Shown: positions 48,261 to 60,580, numbered from the stretch's first letter. The stretch is 64,000 nucleotides of DNA from Cryptomeria japonica (GCF_030272615.1 NC_081413.1:606586209-606650208), one strand, 5' to 3'. Notes: a model not told the origin generated them from the sequence alone. Translations and numbers: made by a program.

Positions 48261-49680
48261 TAATATGTACGAGGAATTTTTAAGGCTTGGATGTCGACTC
48301 ATTCCTGAGGGACTAGTTTGAAGGTTTCTCCTTAGTCAAGGTTGATTAGAATAGCGAGGACGACGGTTTCAGAGGCATAAAAGGATTGGATAGCTTCTGA
48401 GTTAGAGATAGGAGATCATGGATTTCTCTGAGAAATCAAAGCTCAAGTTGCTTGTTGTCAAGGATTCTAAAGCAAAATTTGTCCAATCAAGGAGGAATAA
48501 AATCAGAACAAAATCGTTCACAATAGATGAGCCTCAGTAGGATGCAACGGATTTGATAGGCATGACTTCTATAGTCTACAATCGTGTTGAAAAACACCAA
48601 AATGATGATTTTTCACGTGAATGAGCATCACCAAATGAAGTGTTAAAAGGTTATAAATACAATGGAGTGGTGACTTAATTGGTAGAAGAGAAAAGAAACC
48701 TTTTTTTCATTTTCTAAGAGTGGATTTTTCCTCAGAAAGGAAGATGGTGTTTGAGTAGGATCATGCATGGAATTGTTGTGTGCTCTGTGATACCGGATGG
48801 GTGTTTTTTTGTTTTCTCCTACGTGAGTTTTTTTATTGTTAGAGAGGTTGTGAAAGTGAGAAGGATTGCCAGAGGGGGTGTGAAAGGCTTTTCTTATCAA
48901 GAAAGGCCAAGCATGGCACATCCTCTGCTTCTACTCTGCCACAGGATGGCAGGGGGTTTGAAGGATCCTGCAGAGGAATGAAAGAAGGATTTTTTTTGGT
49001 GGGGAGTGGCAGCTAGTCATCTTTGTGAGGACATGGAAGCTACAACCCCTCCCAAACATATTATATTTACCCTAAAGCTCCTGTTTCCACTTTCCCTGAT
49101 CATGGGCATGAAGGCTCGAGCTCCTCTTTCCATTTTCTATGTTCCTGGGCATGAAGGCTTCCTCCTCTATTTGGAAATGATCTGTTGGACAGAACATAAC
49201 ATCTCACATTCCATCTGAAGGCATCAGGGTGATAATGGCATGGCTCAAGCAGTTTTGCAAGTTGTATAGTCATTGGAGTTTCTTTTCTGGTTCCAGTAGT
49301 GATTCTAGACTCTAGGTGAAGAGAGAAAGTTGTATAGTCATTTACAGAGGAAATGAAAAGCATTTAGTGTCAAGCTTTGTGCAGGTTCTTGAAGGAGTTA
49401 TATATAAATTTATTTTGTGACGGTCGACGGAAGTAGTAATTTATTCAATAGAAATTATATTTTGATCCATTTCTCTCTGGAGTATAATTCTATCTCTTTC
49501 AAATGATCAAAATCATGAGTTTTAACTTTTTTCATTTGTTGCATTGTTATGGTGTATGTAATTTTTCATTTAATGCTTCCTATTATGCCCAGGAATGCAA
49601 AATTTATGTTAGTCTAGAATCATATTAAGGATTCACCTCATTGTAATTGGTGTGCGGATTATAGGTATGAGTAAATGCCA
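48261..49680 (+). other. Unassigned stretch, possible LTR or captured sequence
   Basis: A TATA-like TTATAAATAC lies at 48651-48660. Open frames of 60-90 codons on both strands are not recognisable. TTGTATAGTCATT and GGCATGAAGGCT occur twice. It could be the transcribed part of an LTR whose partner is not identified, or a captured fragment. Confidence 0.35.
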
Positions 49681-50455
49681 ACTTTATGGAGGGAAAACAT
49701 GTACATGATAGTCATAGAACACCTCCATATATATTACATAAACATTCATAGCATATAAAATCATAAGAGTATTAAGAATGAAAGTATCAAACACCACAAT
49801 AGATAGGAATACAGCATAATTAGTAAAACATGCATGCAACTCAATTAAAGGGAATGTCTTTTGAGGATCCAATTCCATGATAGATGTTATAGACAAATCA
49901 CAATTTCATAATCAAAGGCAAACAAGAAAACATATTCACCCACAATGAATCAACTATTATAATTGGAAGGTCACTTCACCAAGTCAACATCAAGACAACA
50001 TACCAGTGCCTTATCCTAGGGCATAGAGTCACTTACAATTCAAAGACAGCCTGATAATAAACTTCAATAAGATTCATTTGCAGATAAATAGGAGTGAATA
50101 TGCCATTACATACACAACCTAGATTCATACATAAACTAAAAAACCCTTGACCATTCAATTCACAGTGAAAACATAAATTCAACACAAAGACAATTATATG
50201 AAGATCTCAAACTGCAAATGATATTGATATTATATTCATAATGATATCATAAAGTAAATTCAAAATGTGATTCAGCTATGCACTTATCAAATTCTTGAAC
50301 AGTTGAACTATTATAACTATATCAGAGTTTTCAACATCACTAAAAGTGGCCTTTTGGCCATCCCTCTCTACTGATCAAAAAGAAAAGGTGGCCATCCCTC
50401 TCAAATTAATCTTGGAATCCTTTTATAAGATGAGGATTCAACAAGCTTAGAATTA
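49681..50455 (-). other. Non-coding DNA downstream of the 50.5-53.9 kb ORF
   Basis: No gene is seen. A GGCCATCCCTCTC word is duplicated at about 50356 and 50391. It is likely the 3' untranslated part of the element carrying the ORF. Confidence 0.45.
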
Positions 50456-53400
50456 CTATGAGGAATCTTGGGTAGCAACCTGGCATTTCTTCTTTTGCTT
50501 TAGCATGGCTTGCCACCTGTCCACCTTTTTGTCTGTTGGCCAACTGAATGCCTTTACCTCTTCCAACTTTGCAACTGAAACTGTCCATCTGGCATCTATA
50601 ACTGCCCTGGCCTCAACAATAAACTTTGCATGCTCAACCTCAACCTTGAACAGTGAATCAAGCATACCGTTAAGGAAATAAACATCAACCTATTCATTGC
50701 TATGCTTGATTATTTCTTCTTCCTCCAGAATCAAATCAAATTCGCTGGTCCAATCAGAAACTAATTTCAAATCTCCATTACTACCATAAATTGAGGGCAC
50801 CAATTTACTATAACCTTCCCCAAATGTCTGCAATTTTTCATTTATAAGCACATCCTTCCCTGTGAAAAATGCATAAGTTGCATTCATTACCTCCACCATG
50901 TCTTTAGTGTCACTGATCTTGGGAGGGAACTTGTCACTATACATCATTGCAGTATCTAACTTATCCATTAATCTACTTCTTCCTGACCAAACATTGAACA
51001 AAGTTCCAAGAAAAGCGACAGCCTCAGAGGATGTTTTACTTGCCTCTTTCAAAGAAAAGTGCAAATCATGCACTACCATCAATTTTCCTTTCAATACATT
51101 AATCTTGTGTTTCAGAATTCCTGACACAAAAGAGATAGCCTTGACATTTTGTTCCTTTTCAAGCTTTTCAATTTTCTCTGTGTATTCCTCCATTTTTGTT
51201 GTCACGTCAGCTGGTATTTCTTGTACTTGTTCTGTAATATGTATTGCAGGGCGCTCATTTGCAATTTTTTCTTTCAACTCCACTAACTCTTCCTCCAAAG
51301 AGCCCTTCTTCATCAGTGTCTCTTCATATTTTTTAGATAATGCAATCAATTGGCTATATGTTTATGTGTATCTTCTTCACAAATCCTTTGTTTTTGATAA
51401 ATTCATGAAAGAAACTTGAGTAAAAAATGAGACAATCTTCGTTTCAATTGTTTTCTGCAAATTCTAGATCATTCTGTCAGCTTTCTTTTCTACTTGGATA
51501 TTTAGAAGGTGGGGATTTTGAGTGGAAGGGGCCAAAGACCAAGCAGCAAGTGTCTTTGAATTAGGTTTAAATCTTGATCCTCTTATTACATCTCCAATTT
51601 CAAACTCAGTTTTAAACATTGGGTCATCTTGCTTCCTAATATGATCAATAATAAAAATAGACTAGATATCCCAGTCAAGCATCATAATCATACCAGTACT
51701 CTTAATCAATTGTCTTGCCTGTTCCACATATATTTGCTCCCTGTTAGGATCATATTCTTGCAGTGCCTTGATGATCTCCTCTTTATTTTCTACATTTCCT
51801 TCCTCTATAATCAAATTTTGTCTTAATTGATTTTGTTTCAACCTTGTCAAAAAACTTTTAAATCCATCTGACTTAATAAAGTCATCATCTTTCATGAACT
51901 CATTTGACAACATCACAAGCTCATCAAAGCCTAGAGCAAGGGCTTCGTTTGTTTCTCCCTATTCTTCATTCTGCTTTGTTTCTCTGAGATGTGTCCTTAT
52001 TTGATGAAAGTAGTGTCCTTGTTCTGTAACAATTGCTCTAGCAGGGTCTCTCCTCACAATTGTACCGACCTCTTTGGTTTTTTGTTTCTTTGCAGTTGGC
52101 ACTTGGGTAAATTGAACTTCATCCCCACTCTCTACATCATCAGCAGACACACTAAGTGGCCTCTTGCCATGTGAAGAATGTCCATCTTGGGGGTCTTGCT
52201 GCTGAGCAACCACTTCTAGAATTTGAGGCATTTGTTCCATCAGAGTTTCATATAAACTCAGCATTTTGTTAATCCTCTCCAGGTGCGGTTTATCAAGGAA
52301 AAAACCTAAGAAACTAGGGTCAACAACCTTCAATTCTGCTTCAAATCTCATCAAATTTTTCCATTTTCTTCTCCTTTCTTGTACTTCCTATTTTCTCAAC
52401 AAATTTATAACCACATCTTCATCATCCAATGGTTCATGGTCCTTTATTGTAGCCCAAGGTGTCATTTTTGGCAATGCACGTTTAATAAATTATTCAGGAT
52501 CACAGAATCTAGACATAGCATTAACCAACCTATACTATTTAAGGAAATTGTTTACTTCATCAAAGGAACTCCTACCAATGGTAAAATCAGACACAACCCA
52601 AAGCCTAGGAAGAAGAGAACCCTTCCTGTGTTTGTCAAGGTATTCTTTTTCAACTAGGGTCAATTGCCAAATAAGCTCCATAAAAGCAATCCTAATTGGA
52701 ACAGATTTTGGTAAAATATGGGGAGGTTGAGGACACCCATAGACTCTGATCACAGTAAAGTTATCAAAAAAGATAAAGTCCCCCCAGTTATGTGAAATAG
52801 ACTAGTTTGGAACATACTGGTAAGGTCTCAAAACTCTCCTAACATTAATTGACAATCGTTCCCTATTTATTCCTAGCATTTCCATAATTGGCAAAACAAT
52901 CCAATTTTCAAAGAAAAGGAAAGAAGAATGGGGAGAACTACTGTCCCAAACCTAGGTCCATTTTTGTATTGGCATTAAGACACCCAATTCTTCTTTGAAA
53001 AGCTCCAATTCTTTATCCATGAACTCAACATTATAGAACAAGATTAAATGCATCAACAATGAATAATGCTTGAATGTAGGGCTGGGTGCACCACTCTAAA
53101 TTTCAACTAGAGCATTATGAATGTGTTCAACCACATAGCCCACATAATCATAACCTTTGTTAACATCTGGGTGTTGAATGTCCATAGCCATCATCAGTAA
53201 TTCAGCTGACACTGTTGAATCTCCATCAAAACCCAACACTCTACATAATCCATAGATTGTACAATGCATATAATGGTGGAAAGGTGTGATGTCAAATGGT
53301 GGTTCGATACTATCTAGAATTATAACCGGTTTCCTATTCACCCTAGGCATGTATCTGGGCATTGCATGCTTCTTGATAATACCTTTGTATTTGACATAAT

Positions 53401-53863
53401 CCTCTGCAATCCACTCCAAATATATATATGTACATGCAGCACCAGTAATCTGGAAAGCTTCAACAAAGCTAGCTCTGTTAATTGAAACTAGGGCAGACTA
53501 GTTCTTTCTTTTGATTACCCTAGATACTCGGCAATAGCGTTTGGCCAACTCTTTGATCAAATTCACATCAACATACACATCTGGCACAATTAACTTTGCC
53601 ATATTTAAATCCCAAGGGTTTGACATCGGGACACCCTTTACCCTATTATTCTAGAAATAATGAAACAGAGCAGAACCAGCCATATGAAGCGTGGTTGGGT
53701 TTCTACATTGGCTCCATAAATCTTTCCATGCCAAATCATTTGTATTCAAAGCAATGGAAGTCCCTGGCAGAAAATCTACAAATTCTTCTTTGTATTTCTT
53801 ATCCTTCTTTTCCTCGGTGGCCTTGGGCTTGGAACTTCTAGTTCCACTCGTCGCCTTGCTCAT
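50456..53863 (-). pseudogene. About 1,136-codon accessory ORF (element H), function unknown
   Basis: One minus-strand frame runs from ATG 53863 to TAG 50456 without any frameshift, but with about 13 internal stops. Each is one C-to-T step from CAG (most), CAA or CGA. The N-terminus is basic and polar (residues 1-25). Residues about 25-480 look globular (IEPPFDITPFHHYMHCTIYG, LLMMAMDIQHPDVNKGYDYV, MELIWQLTLVEKEYLDKHRK). A polar segment with a KKQK basic cluster (about 560-590) follows, then a coiled coil (about 840-900). No gag, protease, integrase or RT motif is seen. It may be an element-encoded accessory protein, and it parallels 11694-15065 and 24424-27762. Confidence 0.83.
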
Positions 53864-55300
53864 TTTAGCTACAGGAGAAAAACTTAAGCAATTTTCTGAA
53901 ATTCTCCCACACCCGACACTCTGAATTCTCCAATGTTGTTGCAGAGCTCAATTCACTGGATTAACTCGAAGATAGAATGCATTAATGCAATTATACAAAA
54001 TTTGGGCTCGATCATGCAATTTATGGTATTTGGGTGTCGTCACTTCTCTCAAGTCTCATTAATTGCCACACTTGCATGAACTAGCTACTATGGCATTAAA
54101 TCAAATCTGAAGCACTCGAGCAAAATTTGAATTCATACCCTTCTATTTTATTGGCAACTGCCATTCAAAACTTTTACAAAACCCGACAAACAAGTCCACT
54201 TGTCAATCCCCATCTTTAATCACACACTCGCAACTGGTTATAACAATTTGGAAAGTAATCGGCGAGTTAGTAACAATGCTACCAAATCCTCTTAATCGCA
54301 AGCTTGCAACCCCTTTTACAAATCCTCAAAGAATCTCGCAAGTGAGCAACAATCGTCGATCTTCATCAAGCCCTTCAGTCGCAACCTCGCAACAACATTT
54401 GTAATATTCTTTCTTTACCTATGAGCTGGCGACCACTGCAAATCTAACAAAACAACTTATTTCATCGCAACTCGAAACTTAACTTGACTAAAACCCTTGC
54501 GATCTCGTGGAAACAAGACACTTAACCGCCATCGCATTCTCGCAACACTTTTTGACTTAAGACTTACAAACCCGCGAGCATGCGATGACCACAAAATCAA
54601 ACCAAAACTTACCTATCGCCAGATCGCAACATAAAATGCTAAACAACTTCAAAACCTGTGAGCAAGCGATGAAACCAACTAAGCTACGATACCAACCACA
54701 TCGCATGATCGCAAATTAAAATGACTTAACCACGAACACCTCGCAACCTTGCGATAACATAAAATCACACCCAGTCACAACCTTGCAACATAAAATGGTC
54801 AAGTGCAAAACATCTTGCGAGATAGCGACAACTAAAATCTCCTAGTACTCGCAAGCTCGCAACTTAAACTGACTTGATGATAAAGGACCTGCGAGCTAGT
54901 GATAACCATAAAATCTCAAAACTATTTATCTCTTGACCGCAGCGACCCAATAAGTACCAACAAAAATCGATGTTTTATGTTAATTACCTTCATAAACAGG
55001 CACGAGCAGTGGCACACAGACCATTAATGACTTACTCACTAACTCTTGCGGCTATAATGCATGGCATCAAACCAATTTGAGACCTCACGATTTAAACCCA
55101 AACCAACACTCGCTAACTCGCCACTTAAATTGTTAAACATGAAATTTATCTCCGAGTTAGAGATGAAACATTAAACATGTCTCATTGTCTGACCAACCGT
55201 TTGACCACACTTGACGTTGACATGGACAAATAAAGAGAGGACAACTCATATTTTCAACGCACGACAACTTTGGTTTACTAGCCAACTAAGACAAAAAACA
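53864..55300 (-). repeat. Leader or LTR-like block rich in CTCGCAAC words
   Basis: It lies upstream of the ORF on the minus strand. From 54160 to 55170 the words CTCGCAAC, TCGCAAGC and GCGAG(C)T recur, as in 47496-48260. Shared longer matches include CGGCTATAATGCATGGCATC and TTTAAACCCAAACCAAC. No LTR edges or PBS could be fixed. Confidence 0.6.
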
Positions 55301-55446
55301 AACACAAAACCCTAATCACCATGAACATCATGTTAAGCATTTAATGTAGAACAATAGAAAGGTTCTAATAGAACATGCAATTTATGAATAATTTTATGGA
55401 TCTTGTGACACAAATTGTTGCATTTCATGTTCAACATAATGTGGAA

Positions 55447-55530
55447 CCAATTTACTAATAATTCAATTGTTTACTAATAATTCAGAAAATAAATTCTAAT
55501 TGTTTACTAATAATTCAAATTCAAAATATG
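55447..55530. repeat. Short tandem repeat TTGTTTACTAATAATTCA
   Basis: Three copies of ATTGTTTACTAATAATTCA-like sequence occur within about 85 bp next to the hAT remnant. Confidence 0.75.
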
Positions 55531-55686
55531 AAATAAGTATCTGTTCTGATTGACAAATTCAAGGAATACAAAATAAAAAATCATCAATTACAACTATAGT
55601 ATTGCAAATTAAAATTGTAATATGACTCAAGAATTGTAGTATAATTATAAATACCTATAAACTGACTACTAAATCACTTAAGTGAC

Positions 55687-58519
55687 TTAGTCTGAGGCTT
55701 TTATATCCCAAATGGACTCAAGATCCGGAAACTGACTAGTACTAACAAGTTCATCTTCATTCTGAGTCGGGTATTCAAAAATGTCTTTGTCTTCATGTTG
55801 ACTCTGAGTCTGTGATCCATCATTTGTCTCAGCACTAGCACTAGCAGTAGCACCACCAGCTTTTAAAGTGTTGCACAGCCCTCGTCTTTCACGCATGGAA
55901 TTCCAGATTACCCGTGCCCTATCATATGGAAAATCTCTAACATTATACTAAGTTACAAACAACCTCAAGCAAGTTTCCAAATTTTTGTCTAATTTGTTTC
56001 TGATCTTTGATTTCAAAAGCCCTAATGCATTGAAAACTCTCTCATCTTCCACCGACCCCAATATCATTGTTTGACATAAATCAACAAGTTTGAAATATTC
56101 TGGTATTGCAATACGCAATGCTTCACTTTGATCTATCCTTTTTCCAAATCCTTGTGATTGATCCAGGTTCAAATGGATTCTCCAAGTCAACCAACTGTTG
56201 TTTCATAGACAATGCAAAATGTTTACATTATTTTTTAAGATGATCTGACTTTAAAATTCCTTCTATTGGTTGTCCATTGCAATATGCATCTTTTGAAAAT
56301 GTCAATATCAATTCCTCTAGTTTTTTGTGAAACACCTTTGCGTCATTTGGATTATCTCCAATTGAATGCCAAAATTGAGGATGCACACAGCCCATGGCTT
56401 CAAGTATTTCTTCTCGAGGGAATCTTTCACGAATCTCAGTTGAAAGTTCATATGCAATAGACTTCAAATTATCACTAACAAATTTAACAATCCTGTCAAA
56501 ATCTTCCTTCTTAACTGGTAGTGCTCTGCCTCACTTGTCCATCTTAGATTGGTGCATTGTTATCTGAAATCCTTTTATAAAGACACATAACTCATTTTTT
56601 GTATTGAAATGTAAAAAAAAAAATCAGCATGATTCAAATCTATAATTATCTGCCACCTAAAAAAATTTGGGTTTCACCCTGTTAGATCTGAATAGACCAT
56701 CCAGGCTCAAATATGTCATTTTACGTAGAGTTCTATACTCATTGATATACATAGTTTTGTCTTGGGCTTTCTTAACAAGTTTGTTCATTGAATCCAGCAT
56801 GGGGAGAAGACTAGCTAAAGTTAACAGAGTCTCTATATCGCTTAACTTATGTAAGAGATCAGGAGCTTTGTCTATTGTGAGGCGTTGCTCATACATTAGT
56901 CCGATCAAGGATTGATATTTTGTTAGAACTCATTCTGTTGGTCATGCAAGGAGATCCATCTGGTCTCTACATCCTTGAGAAGCTTGTTTCCTGGTGTTAC
57001 TCCCTCAGCAAAAATCTGAAATTCTGCAAAACGTTTAGGACTTTGGTAGAAGTATGAGTGGAGCTCGTGGACCAGATCTTCAACTTTTGACACTATAGGG
57101 AAATTTCTTACAATTCTATATGCTAAATTCATTCGATGGGCCATGCAGTGAATGCCAACCATGTATGGTGCAATACTAGTTTGTAATATTGCGCAAAGAT
57201 CGGTCCTTTGACCTTGCATTACTGCAGCTCCATCAGCTCCAACACACACCAACTTCTTGGCAATTGTCAAGTCATACATACTAGCAATTTCATTCAAAGC
57301 TTTCTTTAACTTCCAAATATAAATTTTATGTTGTTGAATTGCCCCTCATTTTACAAACACAGAGTAGATGAGCTCGGCAAATATGTTCTTTTACGATATA
57401 CACATGCATACAAACCCAAGCAGTGTTATGTACCGCAGTAACTTCATCTATGGATAATGAAATGAAATTTGACTCTTTTACACTCTCTTGTAAATTTTTC
57501 TTTTCCACCTCAGCGAGACAGTTTGACATTTCTCATCCAACATTTATTGACCAATGTGACATAGGATAGTGAGGAACATTCAAAAAAGATAATAAATTAT
57601 TAAATTCTGGGAAATCTTTCATAGGACGCCCTCTTGACAGAATATGAAAAATAACACTCATCTGAACAGTCTTTGCCAGGTTTGCATCTTTCATTGCATG
57701 TTCAAGCCCAGCCTTGATTGTATTTCCAAATCCTTTATTACCAGTCAGAGTCATTTTGTGGTTATTCTCTTCATATTTCGCGGCATACTTAACATGAAGA
57801 CATTCTTCCTTTGATTTCCATCTTAGTACTGGTGTTTCCTTTTCGTATATGATCTGTTTTTCATAAACCTTACCAATATGTTTTTCTATGGTGTCAAGCT
57901 TTAGCTGCATCTTCTTCTCTCTTTTAGTTTTCTAGCTACAAATCTTACACCTGCATTTTGATGATTGTTCATCATTGTTTAGGACTGATTCAATGAATGG
58001 GTACTTTTCTACCCAATCAATCTTAAAACTCCTTGTAATCTCCCACTCTCACCCCAGTTTTACTTTCCTTTTTCTTTTCTTCCTACCAACATCATCTTTA
58101 GTACTAGCATTTGCATCCAAGTGAATTATCTCATTGTGTGTATCTCTTAGAACATCTTCCGTCATGTCATTATTGTCATCCTCATTTGATGCATTTAACT
58201 CAATGACAATCCCACCTTGTGGTGGTGGTGAGCTACTGTGAATGGCTTCTGCAACTGCAGAAGTTGATGGACCAGAAACTTTGCCAATTCCAAAGAAAGA
58301 CTTTATGGTAGTATCTTTAAGTTTAAGTTTTGGGCATTTTGATGGCCTCCCAATCCCTTCAGTTTCACCACCCTGAGGAGTCTTGCCCTTGTCTAACATC
58401 CCAATCCCTTCACCACCCTGAGGAGTCTCAGTCTCACCCTTGTCTGACATCTCAATCCCTTCACCACCTTGAGGAGTCTCACCCATGTCTGACTGTGACA
58501 TCTTGAGTCTTGACCTCAC
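55687..58519 (-). pseudogene. hAT-superfamily transposase remnant (ZNF862-like)
   Basis: On the minus strand, an N-terminal leader (58519 on) has three ETPQGGEGI-type repeats, an Asp-rich stretch and a basic KKRKRKVK segment that may be a nuclear localisation signal. A degenerate zinc finger follows (KCRCKICS, about 57950). The RNase H-like core shows SLSIDEVTAVHNTAWVCMHV (57326-57529), then CVGADGAAVMQG and MVGIHCMAHRMNLAYRIV, and ETRWISLHDQ. The C-terminal dimerisation part reads LGSVEDERVFNALGLLKSK and NLETCLRLFVTQ. Several frameshifts and stops (three of them TGA or TAG one step from CGA or CAG) make it non-functional. Terminal inverted repeats and the 8-bp TSD were not found. Confidence 0.88.
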
Positions 58520-59300
58520 ACTACGAATTAAAAGTTAAAACTAATACTATCAAGTATGAAGAAATGATTACTCACCTTTATGTCTTCTCAATTCTCTGAA
58601 TCGGGAATCAGGAATGTTTGGGCCTGTGTTGCGGGATTTTAACTTTGGCCCTCCGCCCTACAATGAACTTCAATGTTCCAACTCAAATTGCGGAATGCAA
58701 ATTGAGAGCTCCCAAATTTACTAATCAGATACGAACAAATTGTAAGAAAGAGGGTATTTATATCAATCCATGATTGCATTTTTGGCATATTGCGCAAGCG
58801 TTTCAAAATGCATCTTGATTTAAGAGGGGCGAAATGGGTCCTCGAATGCTTACAATGTTTTAATTGATATTGGTGAATTTGGCCGACACGTGCAATGAAC
58901 ATTTAATTTACCATTGGTGAATTAGGTCCTAGGTATGTGGTCGTTTTACTATTTCTAGCGAATAGCGGAGGTGATCTAATACCCACATCTGAGTGATTCT
59001 AGGTGAATATTATGGGCATGCACATCGAACAGTGTGTGATCAATGGCGAAGCCAGAATATAGTGTACCGTTAACCCCGAAATTCCAGGCGATTTGACCAC
59101 TATGTTGCCCCAGACTTTTCGCCATTTCCTCAAAAAAAAATATGCGGAATTCACCAATTGGCAAAGATTCGCCACTAAAAAACTCTTTGGTGACAGGTTT
59201 GCATGCAGGTGATCTTTGGGAGTTGTAGAGTTGATTTTTCCTCAACAACAATACTCACCAAACCCTAACAAAGAGAACAAATTTCAATAGAAGGGTTCAT
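58520..59300. other. Non-coding DNA with GGCGAA/GGTGAA words
   Basis: No gene is supported. Phrases such as CCATTGGTGAATTAGG (about 58910) echo CCATTGGCAAATTAG (47223), suggesting both belong to one repeat family. Confidence 0.45.
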
Positions 59301-59330
59301 GATATCACAAAGTTGGCGAAAAAATGAAAG

Positions 59331-59790
59331 GTTATAAATGTCAACAAGTTAACAAGTTTGTGAACCTTCCAGAAGTGCAACAAAGAGCTCAAAAGATTTG
59401 TAAACTCTAAAATTAGTGAACTTGCCAAAAGTGTAAAAGAAGGAAAAGGAAAATGACAACAGTTGGAAGGTTCTTGATGTTGCAAAGTTCATGAGCTCAC
59501 AAAGAGAACAATTTTAAGTCGCAAGGTTCATTATATCACAAAGCTTGTGAGTTCACAAAAAGTGTGACAAAATGTCAAGGTTATAAATGTCAACGAGTTC
59601 TCAATTTCTTGAAACTATTGAAAGTGCAACAAAGAGATTTCAAAAGGTTTATAAATTCTAAAAGTTAGTAAACTTGCCAAAAGTACCAAAGAGGAAAAGA
59701 AAAGACAAAAAACTTTAAATTTTCTTGATAATACAAAATTCAAGAGTTCACAAACTTGGCAAAATTGTCACAAAGTAAAGGATAAAGTTT
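59331..59790. repeat. About 248-bp degenerate tandem duplication rich in CACAAAG
   Basis: GGTTATAAATGTCAACAAGT at 59331 recurs at about 59579, each time followed by AGTGCAACAAAGAG and AACTTGCCAAAAGT at matching spacing. Words such as GTTCACAAA and CAAAGTT recur to about 60040. Confidence 0.8.
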
Positions 59791-60439
59791 TGTATGTCAA
59801 AGTTCAAAGATTTGTGAATTGCAGAAAAGTGTGAAAAAAATCTTTAGATTCACAAGAAAATTGAAAGTTCAACATAAGTTTATTGACAAGCTAAACAGGA
59901 GAAAAAAGAAAACTAGCGACAATAAGAAAGATAAAACGGAAGAAAATAAGAGAAAATGAGCTAGTTCCAAATGTCAAAAGCTTTCTATTTTACAAACTTT
60001 ACAAAAGTGCTACTTGGTTCACAACTCTAACACAAAAAAGAGAGAAAATATAATAAATTTTAAATTGTAATGAAGGCTAGAAAAAAAATATCAAAAAAAT
60101 TTACACACCACCACCTTCTAATACACCTAACCTGCCTTCTAGATACCATTAATGTGGTAATGACCTTCATCTACCAAAGTGTCTTTAAAATTTGATCCCT
60201 CTATTTCTTGGTGGGCATATGTGACCATAAGATTAAACAATGTTTCATTCATTCTACAACCACCGTCATATCCTTTTTCCCACGGCTGTCTCTTAATGAC
60301 TTTGCTAAAAATTTACAAATAGGAACTTCCAATTCATTTGTTACATTTGTTGTTGAGCTATTTTTTTGGTCTAGAATGAACAATTCTTTTGTAGTCCACA
60401 ATGTTTGTAAATGGATCTACATATGACTTATGGCAATAT
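59791..60439. other. Non-coding AT-rich DNA
   Basis: The A-rich sequence tails off the preceding repeat, followed by unique-looking sequence. There is no credible ORF. Confidence 0.45.
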
Positions 60440-60580
60440 GGGATTACCCCATACTCCTTGTGGGAGGCATCTAACTTTGCTACAAACGAGAGAGATATAC
60501 CTTACCCACTATGGAAATTGAACTTGTGACCTCTCTTTCAAGAGAACAAGTTCTCCACCACTAGGGCAACTAGGAATCAT
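60440..60580 (-). mobile_element. tRNA-derived SINE, second copy
   Basis: On the minus strand, box A TGCCCTAGTGGTGG (60555-60568) and box B GGTCACAAGTTCAATTTCC (60513-60531) are nearly identical to the SINE at 39866-40000. The body (60440-60510, with CCTCCCACAAGGAG) differs, so it may be another subfamily or more decayed. Confidence 0.72.

Noticed and set aside
48400-49220. Possible captured host gene with a TATA box at 48651
   Set aside because: Open frames are under 100 codons on both strands with no recognised domain and no consistent splice pattern; left as unassigned.
50456-53863. Stop-codon reassignment or TAG readthrough to explain an intact frame with many TAGs
   Set aside because: Plant nuclear genes use the standard code, and one-step C-to-T changes at CHG/CG sites explain the pattern more simply. 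Kept only as an alternative in the finding.
39930-60570. Functional tRNA genes on the minus strand
   Set aside because: Boxes A and B are present, but no cloverleaf with a proper acceptor stem follows and A-rich tails are attached; SINE heads explain them.
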